NCBI RefSeq assembly: GCF_000745185.1
Contig: NZ_JQNJ01000001.1
Span: forward strand, 1,821,501-1,885,500
Origin: Muricauda sp. MAR_2010_75
Lineage (GTDB): Bacteria > Bacteroidota > Bacteroidia > Flavobacteriales > Flavobacteriaceae
Length of the DNA: 64,000 bases
Reading direction: 5' to 3'
Shown: piece after piece, positions 45,167 to 52,710 of the stretch
How the letters are laid out: the number at the start of each line of letters is the position of its first letter
Numbering within the stretch: position 1 is the stretch's first letter
The notes under the pieces: generated by a model
What the model was told of the DNA's origin: nothing
Seen by the model: the letters and a program-made list of their open reading frames with translations, nothing else
Databases searched by the model: none
Made by a program: the position numbers and the translations under genes

Positions 45167-45589
45167 ATGAAAACCGTTAAAGCCCTTATATTGATTTTTG
45201 TCCTTGGCTCCGGACCCATCTCTTTGGCCCAAGAGCTTGATACCACTGTGTATGATCTTCAATTTTATGAAAGGTTGGCACAACGCGATGCAGCCTATGA
45301 ACGAGAACTTCGGTTTTCCAATGAAAAAGACGAACAGGACTATTGGGACGATCAGAAGAACTTTGAGCAATTGCTCCTACAAAAAAATCCCAAGGCCTAT
45401 CAGGTGTATATCAGCAACAAGGGACCATCCTATATCCAACATATCCAACAATGCCAAAAGGAATGTATGCATGGCGATTTATACAGAAGAGAAGTTTCCT
45501 CTTTTCTGTTGGAAGCCTCCAGAGATTCCTTGTATGGGCGGTCACTCTCCGTTACAAATTCCAGGAAAAATCTAAGCGATTTTAAATAA
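45167..45589 (+). CDS. Secreted small protein, first of two tandem paralogs
   Basis: 140 residues, signal peptide about 1-18 (GPISLAQ). The mature part shares a clear pattern with the next gene: FYERLAQRDAAYERELRFSN, DEQDYWDDQKNFEQLL, KAYQVYIS and the cysteine motif C-x3-C-x-H (QCQKECMHGDL). No known domain. The tail lacks the histidine-rich stretch of its neighbour. Function unknown; the paired cysteines and histidine suggest metal binding or a disulfide. Confidence 0.7.
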   Translation: MKTVKALILIFVLGSGPISLAQELDTTVYDLQFYERLAQRDAAYERELRFSNEKDEQDYWDDQKNFEQLLLQKNPKAYQVYISNKGPSYIQHIQQCQKECMHGDLYRREVSSFLLEASRDSLYGRSLSVTNSRKNLSDFK

Positions 45590-45710
45590 ATATTGCACTT
45601 TAGAATTAGCTGTCAATTAGGGTATTTTCATTTCAAGTTGTTATAAAACTGAACGCACGATTATCTCGTAGGTAATCATGAAAAGGAAATTTGAATTAAA
45701 ATTTTACAAG

Positions 45711-46154
45711 ATGAAGTATTTCGGTTTTTTAATAGCCCTGTTCACTTTTACATGTACAACGCAGTCATTTGCTCAAGAAGGAGGAAAAGAAAATGCAGCG
45801 CAAGATAAACTCTCGTATTACGAGCAACGGGCCAAGGAAGATGCAGCGTATGAGCAGTCCTTAGCTATGGAGAATGAAAGTGACGAGGAAGACTTTTGGG
45901 GTGACCAAAAGCAGTATGAGAAAGATTTAAAAAAACGGGATAAGGAAGCGTACAAAGCCTATATGAAAGGGAAAAGGGATGCATATGCAGAACATGCAAG
46001 GCACTGTAGCCATCGTTGTTACCATAGTGATCACTACTATCACCATGCGTCTTTTTATTACAGCTACCAAGAATACCATTATCCTAGCAGGAGAAGTACC
46101 ATAAGAACAGGTATACGTGTTGGAACCCCAAGCCTTAGGGTCGGAATTTTCTAG
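45711..46154 (+). CDS. Secreted His/Tyr-rich small protein, second of two tandem paralogs
   Basis: 147 residues from ATG 45711, chosen because the signal peptide (MKYFGFLIALF to SFAQEGG) then starts normally; ATG 45678 with a weak AGG before it is the alternative (158 residues). It mirrors the preceding gene: YYEQRAKEDAAYEQSLAMEN, DEEDFWGDQKQYEKDL, KEAYKAYMKGKRDAYAEH, then C-x3-C-x-H (HCSHRCYHSDH). A run rich in H, Y and S follows (HYYHHASFYYSYQEYHY). This tail looks like a metal-binding or aggregation-prone segment. A strong bidirectional terminator follows. Confidence 0.72.
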   Translation: MKYFGFLIALFTFTCTTQSFAQEGGKENAAQDKLSYYEQRAKEDAAYEQSLAMENESDEEDFWGDQKQYEKDLKKRDKEAYKAYMKGKRDAYAEHARHCSHRCYHSDHYYHHASFYYSYQEYHYPSRRSTIRTGIRVGTPSLRVGIF

Positions 46155-46174
46155 ACGAAGACTATCATATCCAT

Positions 46175-46203
46175 AAAAAACGCTCCTTTAAGGAGCGTTT
46201 TTT
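46175..46203. terminator. Bidirectional rho-independent terminator
   Basis: Near-perfect palindrome: AAAAAACGCTCCTT, TA loop, AAGGAGCGTTTTTT. A-run on one side and T-run on the other allow termination of both the plus-strand paralog gene and the convergent minus-strand small gene, whose stop codon it touches. Confidence 0.85.
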
Positions 46204-46363
46204 ATGCAACTTTCTTTAAAAGGTCAAAGCAAGGACATTTTTTGCACCGTTTGCTTTCCCTTTTCTTGTATTTCTCACAGCATTTTGATTTTAGATTGCC
46301 ATGGGATGACAATTCTTTCAGCAATGCTTTTTTGAGTTTCTTTTTTTCCTTCTTCTTTCCCAT
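46202..46363 (-). CDS. Small Lys/Cys-rich protein
   Basis: 53 residues from ATG 46363; a frame extending to 46423 adds 20 hydrophobic residues that do not look native. Very basic N-terminal half (GKKKEKKKLKKALLKELS) and a cysteine cluster (SKCCEKYKKRESKRCKKCPCFDLL: CC, then C-x2-C-x-C). It could bind zinc or a nucleic acid. I do not know a named family. The following terminator overlaps its end. Confidence 0.6.
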   Translation of the reverse strand: MGKKKEKKKLKKALLKELSSHGNLKSKCCEKYKKRESKRCKKCPCFDLLKKVA

Positions 46364-46441
46364 CACAAATAGAGATGGGACAAATCTAACTATTTTAATT
46401 AAATCTAAATAAGAAATTAACACAATTGTAATTCCAATCGG

Positions 46442-47284
46442 TTAAAAATGAAGTGATACCCCCATTGTGCTGGGCCCGAAAGAAAGGTTCCAACTTACAT
46501 TTTTAGGGTTTTGGCTATTGTACTTTTCATTGTATTTGGAATCCAAATATTTGTCGATGGATTCCACAATAAAAATGCTCAACACTGTACTGAAGGCTAC
46601 ATCAGAAACCCAATGAAAATCATCCATGACCCGCACCAATCCCGGAATGGAACCCACGGTATAGAGACCTATTTTCACCCAGGGACTTTTAAATTGTTTC
46701 GCAATGGCATAGGCATTGCTAAAGGCCAACATGGCATGTCCAGATGGAAATGAATCATAGTCATAGACCCTATCCAAGTGAAACGGGTCGAATGTGGAAG
46801 AGCTTGCACCACTTTTTGGTCGTGCCCTCCCAATAATACGTTTGCTTACCTGTTGTAAAAAGCCGCCAGCCGTTGCTGAGGAAATAAGCAGCACCCCGGT
46901 TCGTCGCAATTTTTCATTTTTGGTGAAAAGTCCCGCCAAATAAACTCCGCCAGTCAGCATGTAGTTGTTTTCAGGACTTCCATACTCATGGCCATAATCC
47001 ATTACAAAATCGGGAACATCTTCCCGAAATCCATTTTTCCAATCATTGAGTTGATCGTCTACAGTAAAAAGAAGCAAGGTGCCACCGGCCAAATAGCCAA
47101 AGTTGGCCCAATCGTTTCCTTTCCAATGAAACGGTCGGGAATAGGAATAACAAACCCCGCCAAACATATTGCCAACGTCATACGTAAAGTTGTTCCAAAG
47201 GTTTTTTCCCTTTTCAGTTTGTAGTTCCTGAGCGCCAAGTGGCACAACTACAAGTAGTGCAAGAAGGTATTTCAATAATTTCAT
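46442..47284 (-). CDS. PAP2-family membrane phosphatase
   Basis: 280 residues, signal peptide or first membrane helix 1-17. The three phosphatase motifs are present: KRIIGRARP (K-x6-RP type), YDSFPSGHAML (PSGH) and GLVRVMDDFHWVSDV (R-x5-H-x3-D). These enzymes hydrolyse lipid phosphates, for example undecaprenyl pyrophosphate, phosphatidate or lipid A phosphate; the exact substrate cannot be told. It is the last gene of the tex/HDAC/PAP2 minus-strand run, 30 bases after the HDAC-like gene. Confidence 0.87.
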   Translation of the reverse strand: MKLLKYLLALLVVVPLGAQELQTEKGKNLWNNFTYDVGNMFGGVCYSYSRPFHWKGNDWANFGYLAGGTLLLFTVDDQLNDWKNGFREDVPDFVMDYGHEYGSPENNYMLTGGVYLAGLFTKNEKLRRTGVLLISSATAGGFLQQVSKRIIGRARPKSGASSSTFDPFHLDRVYDYDSFPSGHAMLAFSNAYAIAKQFKSPWVKIGLYTVGSIPGLVRVMDDFHWVSDVAFSTVLSIFIVESIDKYLDSKYNEKYNSQNPKNVSWNLSFGPSTMGVSLHF

Positions 47285-47313
47285 GAAGGTTGAAAACTAA
47301 ATAGTCGATAAAA

Positions 47314-48216
47314 TTACGCATAAATATCCTGTGCCAATCGAAAAGTATTGGCATGCGCTTCTACGATAATCTTTATATCTGGTGAATATCCACCGCCCAT
47401 GCTACATTGCATTGGAATTTGGACATCGAAACATGTTTGTAAAACAAAACGGTCACGTTCCTTGCATCCTTCCAAAGTTAGGGCCAAGGTGCCCAGTTTG
47501 TCCGAAGCCAATACATCCACCCCACTCAGATAAAAGATGAAATCTGGTTCCACCTTTTCCAATAATTCCGGAAGGGTCTTTTTAAGGATGGAAAGATATT
47601 CCTGATCTGTGGTGCCTTTGTCCAAAGCAACATCCAAGTCCGAAGTTTCCTTTTTAAACGGATAATTACCCTTGCCGTGCATGGAAAATGTAAAAACAGA
47701 ATGGTCGGTCTTAAAGATTTCCGCGGTACCATTGCCTTGGTGCACATCCAAATCAATTATTAAAATGGTGTTTGCCAAACCTTTACCTTGAAGGTAACGG
47801 GCGCCGATGGCTTGGTCATTCAACATACAAAACGCCTCGCCACGATTGGAATAGGCATGATGCGTACCCCCGGCAATGTTCATGGCAATGCCGTGCTCCA
47901 AAGCAAACTCGCACCCCTTGATGGTTCCATCAGCAATGATGCGCTCCCGTTGCACCAATTCCTTGCTTAAGGGAAACCCAATTTTTCGGGCTGCACTTGG
48001 CGTGAGTTCAAGATTCACCAGGTTATGATAGTAATTGGCATCATGGGCCTCCAAAATATGGGAATCATCAGGAAAGTCTGGTTGGAAAAAATTCGCTGCA
48101 GCACAGGTGCCCTCATGAAGCAATTGCTGGGGCAGCAAATCATACTTCATCATGGGGAATCGGTGCCCATTGGGTAAATGATGTTTGTAAATGGAATGGT
48201 AGGCTATTTTAAGCAT
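47314..48216 (-). CDS. Histone-deacetylase-family zinc hydrolase
   Basis: 300 residues. HDAC/acetoin-utilisation-like fold: GGTHHAYSNRGEAFCMLND with the H119-H120 pair, LIIDLDVHQGNGT with zinc ligands D157 and H159, and a third ligand near D241 in YLSGVDVLASDKLGTLAL. Bacterial members deacetylate small molecules such as polyamines or protein lysines; substrate unknown. It overlaps the end of tex by 8 bases, so translation is coupled. Confidence 0.9.
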   Translation of the reverse strand: MLKIAYHSIYKHHLPNGHRFPMMKYDLLPQQLLHEGTCAAANFFQPDFPDDSHILEAHDANYYHNLVNLELTPSAARKIGFPLSKELVQRERIIADGTIKGCEFALEHGIAMNIAGGTHHAYSNRGEAFCMLNDQAIGARYLQGKGLANTILIIDLDVHQGNGTAEIFKTDHSVFTFSMHGKGNYPFKKETSDLDVALDKGTTDQEYLSILKKTLPELLEKVEPDFIFYLSGVDVLASDKLGTLALTLEGCKERDRFVLQTCFDVQIPMQCSMGGGYSPDIKIIVEAHANTFRLAQDIYA

Positions 48217-50341
48217 CTTGTTTATGCAATGCTAACTGAATTCGTTTTCGAGGTACATCAACATCAAGAACCTTGACCACTACCTGCTGGTGAAGGCTTA
48301 CATGTTCGTTGACATCTTTTACAAAGGTATCCGATAGGTTGGAAATGTGGATAAGGCCACTTTCCTTGATTCCAATATCCACAAAACACCCAAAATTGGT
48401 AATGTTGTTGACAATGCCCGGCAATAATTGCCCTTGATGCAAGTCCGTTATTTCCTTTATATTTTGATTGAACGTAAACACCTTTGCTTTTTCCCTACGG
48501 TCTAATCCCGGCTTTTCCAATTCACCTAAAATGTCTTTCAAAGTTGGAAGGCCGATGGTTTCCGTGCAATAGGATTTTAGGTCAATCCGTTGCAATACTG
48601 ATTTGTTGCCCACAATTTCTTTTAAAGGCACACCTTGGTCTTTCACCATCTTTTTTACGATATCATAACTCTCTGGATGGACAGCAGAGTCATCCAAGGG
48701 ATTCTCACCGTCTTTGATACGCAAAAATCCTGCACTTTGTTCAAAAGCCTTTCCCCCGAGTCGAGGGACCTTTTTAATCTGCTCCCTGCTTACAAAAGCT
48801 CCATTTTCGTTTCGAAAAGCAACGATATTCTCGGCCAATTTTGGTCCAATTCCCGATACGTAACTCAAAAGGGGAACACTTGCCGTATTGATGTTCACTC
48901 CAACGGAGTTTACACAACTTTCCACCACCGTGTCCAGTGATGATTTTAATTGGGTCTGGTCCACATCATGCTGGTATTGCCCCACACCAATGGATTTGGC
49001 ATCAATTTTCACCAGTTCGGCCAAAGGGTCCGCCAATCGCCTACCAATCGAAACCGCACCACGAACCGTAACATCATAGTTGGGAAATTCTTCACGCGCA
49101 ATCTTGGAAGCGGAATAAATGGAAGCGCCAGCTTCACTGACCACAAAGACCTCAATGGGATTTTTAAACGAAATGCGTTTTACCAATTGCTCCGTTTCAC
49201 GAGAAGCCGTTCCGTTACCAATGGCGATTGCCTCAATTTTATAGGCGTCGACCAAGGAGCTGATTTTCTTAATGGCTCCTGAGCTATCACGCTGTGGTGG
49301 ATGGGGATATATGGTCTCGTTGTGTTTCAAATCGCCCTGCTCGTCCAAGCAGACTAGTTTACAGCCCGTTCTAAAGCCGGGGTCAATGGCCAAAATACGT
49401 TTTTCGCCCAGGGGTGCACCAAGGAGCAATTGTTTTAAGTTTTTGGAAAACACCTGAATGGCAGCTGCATCCGCTTTTTCTTTGGCTGTTTTTAAAAGTT
49501 CATTGGATAGGGAGGGAAACAAAAGTCGCTTGTAGGCATCCGCAATGGCCATTTCAATTTGTTCGGCACAAGCGTTGTTGGATTTGACAACCCGTTTTTC
49601 AATTGCGTCCAACGCCCTCTCATCATCAATTTCAATTTTAACCCGGATAAACCCCTCTTTTTCGGCACGCATAATGGCCAAAAATCGATGCGAAGGACAA
49701 CGGTTCAATGGTTCACTCCAATCAAAATAATCCCGAAATTTTTGAGCTTTTTCATCCTCCTTCTTGGTCTTTACGACTTTGGTGGTGATTAGGGCATGTC
49801 GTTCCAACTGATTACGAAGCTGATTCCGAATATCTGTACGTTCATTGATCCATTCCGCAATAATATGACGGGCCCCTTCCAATGCATCATCTTCATTAAC
49901 CACATCTTTGGTGAGGTATTTTGAGGCAATGAACTCGATTTCATCGCTTCGTTGCGACATGATGGTTTTGGCCAGCGGCTCCAGACCATTTTTTCGTGCA
50001 GTTTCCGCTTTGGTCTTTTTACTTTTTTTGAAGGGAAGGTATAGGTCTTCCAAAGTGGTGAGGTCGGTACAGTTTTGAAACTTTGCCTGCAACTCGGGTG
50101 TGAGGGCTCCCTGCTCCTCGACTGCCTTGATAATGGCCGCCTTTCTCTTTTCCAGAGCTTCAAACTGCTCTTTCAACTTTACTATTTCACCAATTTGAAC
50201 CTCGTCCAGATTGCCAGTACGTTCTTTTCTGTAACGCGCAATGAAGGGAACGGTACAATCTTCATTTAACAAGGCTACGGTATTTTCAACACTTTTTTCG
50301 GAAAGTTGAGTATGGCTTACAATGTAGGGGACAAGTTGCAT
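48209..50341 (-). CDS. tex: Tex-family RNA-binding transcription accessory protein
   Basis: 710 residues, full-length Tex. Order: N-terminal helical domains (1-320), YqgF/RNase H-like domain starting RILAIDPGFRTGCKLVCLDE, helix-hairpin-helix (YVSGIGPKLAENIVAFRNENGAF, then KVPRLGGKAFEQSAGFLRI), and C-terminal S1 domain (GIVNNITNFGCFVDIGIKESGLIHISNLS). Tex binds RNA/ssDNA and interacts with transcription and translation machinery. It lies 112 bases after metG; that spacer holds a repeat pair. Confidence 0.94.
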   Translation of the reverse strand: MQLVPYIVSHTQLSEKSVENTVALLNEDCTVPFIARYRKERTGNLDEVQIGEIVKLKEQFEALEKRKAAIIKAVEEQGALTPELQAKFQNCTDLTTLEDLYLPFKKSKKTKAETARKNGLEPLAKTIMSQRSDEIEFIASKYLTKDVVNEDDALEGARHIIAEWINERTDIRNQLRNQLERHALITTKVVKTKKEDEKAQKFRDYFDWSEPLNRCPSHRFLAIMRAEKEGFIRVKIEIDDERALDAIEKRVVKSNNACAEQIEMAIADAYKRLLFPSLSNELLKTAKEKADAAAIQVFSKNLKQLLLGAPLGEKRILAIDPGFRTGCKLVCLDEQGDLKHNETIYPHPPQRDSSGAIKKISSLVDAYKIEAIAIGNGTASRETEQLVKRISFKNPIEVFVVSEAGASIYSASKIAREEFPNYDVTVRGAVSIGRRLADPLAELVKIDAKSIGVGQYQHDVDQTQLKSSLDTVVESCVNSVGVNINTASVPLLSYVSGIGPKLAENIVAFRNENGAFVSREQIKKVPRLGGKAFEQSAGFLRIKDGENPLDDSAVHPESYDIVKKMVKDQGVPLKEIVGNKSVLQRIDLKSYCTETIGLPTLKDILGELEKPGLDRREKAKVFTFNQNIKEITDLHQGQLLPGIVNNITNFGCFVDIGIKESGLIHISNLSDTFVKDVNEHVSLHQQVVVKVLDVDVPRKRIQLALHKQDA

Positions 50342-50359
50342 TTTGTTTGTTTAGTAGTT

Positions 50360-50429
50360 GTCACTTCGAGCGCAGTCGAGAAGTCTTACAATCCAAATTT
50401 TTTTAAAGTGGGTCTGGACTGCGCTCAAC
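50360..50429. repeat. Inverted pair of short dispersed repeats (metG-tex spacer)
   Basis: The first unit (50360-50385) begins GTCACTTC and ends GAAGTC, with GAGCGCAGTC at 50368-50377. The exact reverse complement GACTGCGCTC lies at 50417-50426, so the spacer could fold into a 10-base-pair stem with a 39-base loop, besides the small hairpin ACTTC/GAAGT within unit one. Unit one is 23 of 26 bases identical to a segment inside mfd (63568-63593). No terminal T-run, so it is a repeat rather than a plain terminator. Confidence 0.75.
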
Positions 50430-50452
50430 CTTACAGTTTCTTTGGATATCAA

Positions 50453-52549
50453 TTAACTTATAACTTCCCCATTCCCAACACCATCCTCATCTGGATTCAG
50501 GAACACTATTTTTCCGTCTTTGTTTTCCGTCATTAAGATCATGCCCTCACTTTCCACACCGCGTAGCTTTCTTGGGGCCAAATTGACCAAAACGGTCACT
50601 TTTTTGCCCACAATTTCTTCGGGTTCAAAGCTTTTGGCAATCCCTGAAACAATGGTTCGGGTATCCAGACCAGTATCCACTTTCAAAACCAGGAGCTTAT
50701 CGGCCTTCGGCATTTTTTCAGCTTCAACAATGGTGCCCACTCGCATGTCGAGTTTGCTGAAATCATCGTAGGTAATGGTTTCTTTTTGTGGTGTAATCTC
50801 TTTTTCCATTGAATCAGTGTTGTTTGTTGCAGAAGCATTGGTTTTTTTGGTGGCTTCCAGTTTGTCCAATTGCTGTTGAATCTCGGTATCTTCAATTTTT
50901 CGGAAAAGGAGTTCACTTTTGTTGATTAAATGACCGGCAGGTAAAAGTTCATTAGAGGTTGACACATCATTCCAATGAGATGCTGAATCAAGTTCAGCAT
51001 GACGCAGTATTTTTTTAAGCTTTGCTGAAGTGAACGGTAAAAAGGGCTCACTGAGAATGGCAAGACCCGTAGCAATCTGAAGCGCTACGTACATAATGGT
51101 CTTTACCCGTTCCTCATCGGTTTTGATAAGTTTCCAAGGCTCGGCATCAGCTAGATATTTATTCCCCAATCGCGCTAAATTCATCAATTCCTGACTTCCT
51201 TCTCGGAAACGATAGCGCTCCAATGAGTTTGACAGGATTTCAGGGTAGCCTTTTAAGGCTTCCAGTGTTTCTTTATCAACTGCCTCCAATGCATTGGGAC
51301 TTGGCACGATTCCATCATAATATTTATGGGTCAAGACAGTCACACGGTTTACAAAGTTGCCAAAGATGGCCACAAGTTCGTTGTTGTTCCGCGATTGAAA
51401 ATCCTTCCAAGTAAAATCGTTGTCTTTGGTCTCTGGCGCATTGGCCGTGAGCGCATAGCGGAGCACATCTTGCATATCCGGGAATTCCTTCAAATATTCA
51501 TGCAACCAAACTGCCCAGTTTTTGGAGGTGGAAAGTTTGTTGCCTTCCAAGTTCAAAAACTCGTTGGCCGGAACGTTTTCAGGCAAAACAAAATCGCCAT
51601 GCGCCTTAAGCATACTTGGGAAGATGATGCAATGGAAAACAATGTTGTCTTTGCCAATAAAGTGGACCAGTTTGGTGTTTTTGTCCATCCAATATGGTTT
51701 CCAATCCTTTCCTTCCCGCTCTGCCCATTCTTTGGTGGACGAAATATAGCCAATAGGGGCATCAAACCACACGTAGAGAACTTTTCCTTCACCACCTTCC
51801 ACGGGTACGGGAATCCCCCAATCCAAATCGCGTGTAACCGCGCGGGGTTTTAGGCCTTCATCTATCCAAGATTTGCATTGTCCATAAACATTGGGTTTCC
51901 AATCGGATTTGTGACTTTCCAGAATCCATTTCCGTAAAAAGTCTTCGTAACGGTCCAACGGCAAAAACCAATGTTTGGTCTTTTTAAGGACGGGAACGCC
52001 TCCGGTTATGGTGGATTTTGGGTTGATGAGATCCGTTGCATTCAAGGAAGACCCACAATTTTCACACTGATCGCCATAGGCTTCCCCATGACCACACTTG
52101 GGGCAGGTCCCCACTACAAATCTGTCGGCTAGGAACTGCTGTGCCTCTTCGTCATACAATTGTTCGGTTTCTTCTTCAATAAAATCGCCTTGATCGTAAA
52201 GCTTTTTAAAAAAATCTGAAGCCGTTTCATGGTGCACCTTTGCTGAAGTCCTGGAATAGTTGTCAAAAGAGATTCCAAAGTCTGCAAACGACTTTTTTAT
52301 GATGTTGTGGTACTTATCAATAATTTCTTTTGGTGTGACCCCTTCTTTTTTGGCCTTCATGGAGATGGCAACCCCATGCTCATCGCTTCCGCAGACAAAT
52401 GCCACATCGTGCCCCTTTAACCGCAAATAACGAACATAAATGTCCGCAGGAACATAAACACCAGCCAAATGGCCTATGTGGATTGGTCCGTTGGTATAGG
52501 GCAGTGCAGAAGTAATGGTATATCTTGAAGGAGCTGTTGGCTGAGACAT
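50453..52549 (-). CDS. metG: Methionyl-tRNA synthetase
   Basis: 698 residues from ATG 52549 (an upstream in-frame start at 52573 adds eight residues). Charges tRNA-Met. HIGH motif exactly at H24-I-G-H27, zinc knuckle [22 protein letters not shown] equivalent in KLSTSKN, anticodon-binding helical domain, and a C-terminal EMAP-II-like tRNA-binding domain ([20 protein letters not shown]). Between the last two, residues 516-525 ([10 protein letters not shown]) are encoded by a palindromic dispersed repeat inserted in frame. A minus-7-like box CAAAAATA is at 52571-52578. Confidence 0.95.
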   Translation of the reverse strand: MSQPTAPSRYTITSALPYTNGPIHIGHLAGVYVPADIYVRYLRLKGHDVAFVCGSDEHGVAISMKAKKEGVTPKEIIDKYHNIIKKSFADFGISFDNYSRTSAKVHHETASDFFKKLYDQGDFIEEETEQLYDEEAQQFLADRFVVGTCPKCGHGEAYGDQCENCGSSLNATDLINPKSTITGGVPVLKKTKHWFLPLDRYEDFLRKWILESHKSDWKPNVYGQCKSWIDEGLKPRAVTRDLDWGIPVPVEGGEGKVLYVWFDAPIGYISSTKEWAEREGKDWKPYWMDKNTKLVHFIGKDNIVFHCIIFPSMLKAHGDFVLPENVPANEFLNLEGNKLSTSKNWAVWLHEYLKEFPDMQDVLRYALTANAPETKDNDFTWKDFQSRNNNELVAIFGNFVNRVTVLTHKYYDGIVPSPNALEAVDKETLEALKGYPEILSNSLERYRFREGSQELMNLARLGNKYLADAEPWKLIKTDEERVKTIMYVALQIATGLAILSEPFLPFTSAKLKKILRHAELDSASHWNDVSTSNELLPAGHLINKSELLFRKIEDTEIQQQLDKLEATKKTNASATNNTDSMEKEITPQKETITYDDFSKLDMRVGTIVEAEKMPKADKLLVLKVDTGLDTRTIVSGIAKSFEPEEIVGKKVTVLVNLAPRKLRGVESEGMILMTENKDGKIVFLNPDEDGVGNGEVIS
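50976..51004. repeat. Palindromic dispersed repeat inside metG
   Basis: Perfect inverted arms ATGCTGAA (50980-50987) and TTCAGCAT (50993-51000) around a 5-base loop, followed by GACG. The same arms, loop (one base different) and GACG occur in the intergenic copy at 61042-61066. In metG it is read in frame as part of the protein. Confidence 0.85.
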
Positions 52550-52621
52550 GTACAAATTTGAATTAAGCCTCAAAAATACTCATTTTACAAGAAGCTTAAA
52601 ACTGGATTTGATTTAAAAAGA

Positions 52622-52678
52622 AAACCTCCAAATTGTGCCTCCCTAAATTGGGGTGAGGTGACGCACTATCAGAGGTTT
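52622..52678 (-). terminator. Structured 3' element/terminator after the DUF1501 gene
   Basis: Outer stem AAACCTC (52622-52628) with GAGGTTT (52672-52678), inner stem GTGC (52635-52638) with GCAC (52663-52666), and a CTC/GAG or CCC/GGG helix inside. On the minus strand the last arm is followed by TCTTTTT, as in a rho-independent terminator. It lies 33 bases after the stop at 52711 and upstream of metG, so it probably ends the DUF1800-DUF1501 transcript; a regulatory role on metG is possible. Confidence 0.55.
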
Positions 52679-52710
52679 CCCGAAATGGATGATATAGATG
52701 TTCCGCTTGT

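Noticed and set aside
50360..50429. CRISPR-like array
   Set aside because: Only two units, inverted to each other, with no regular spacers and no cas genes in the window.
50453..52549. Frameshift or damage in metG near residue 516
   Set aside because: The odd residues come from an in-frame repeat insertion; both flanking domains stay intact and in frame.
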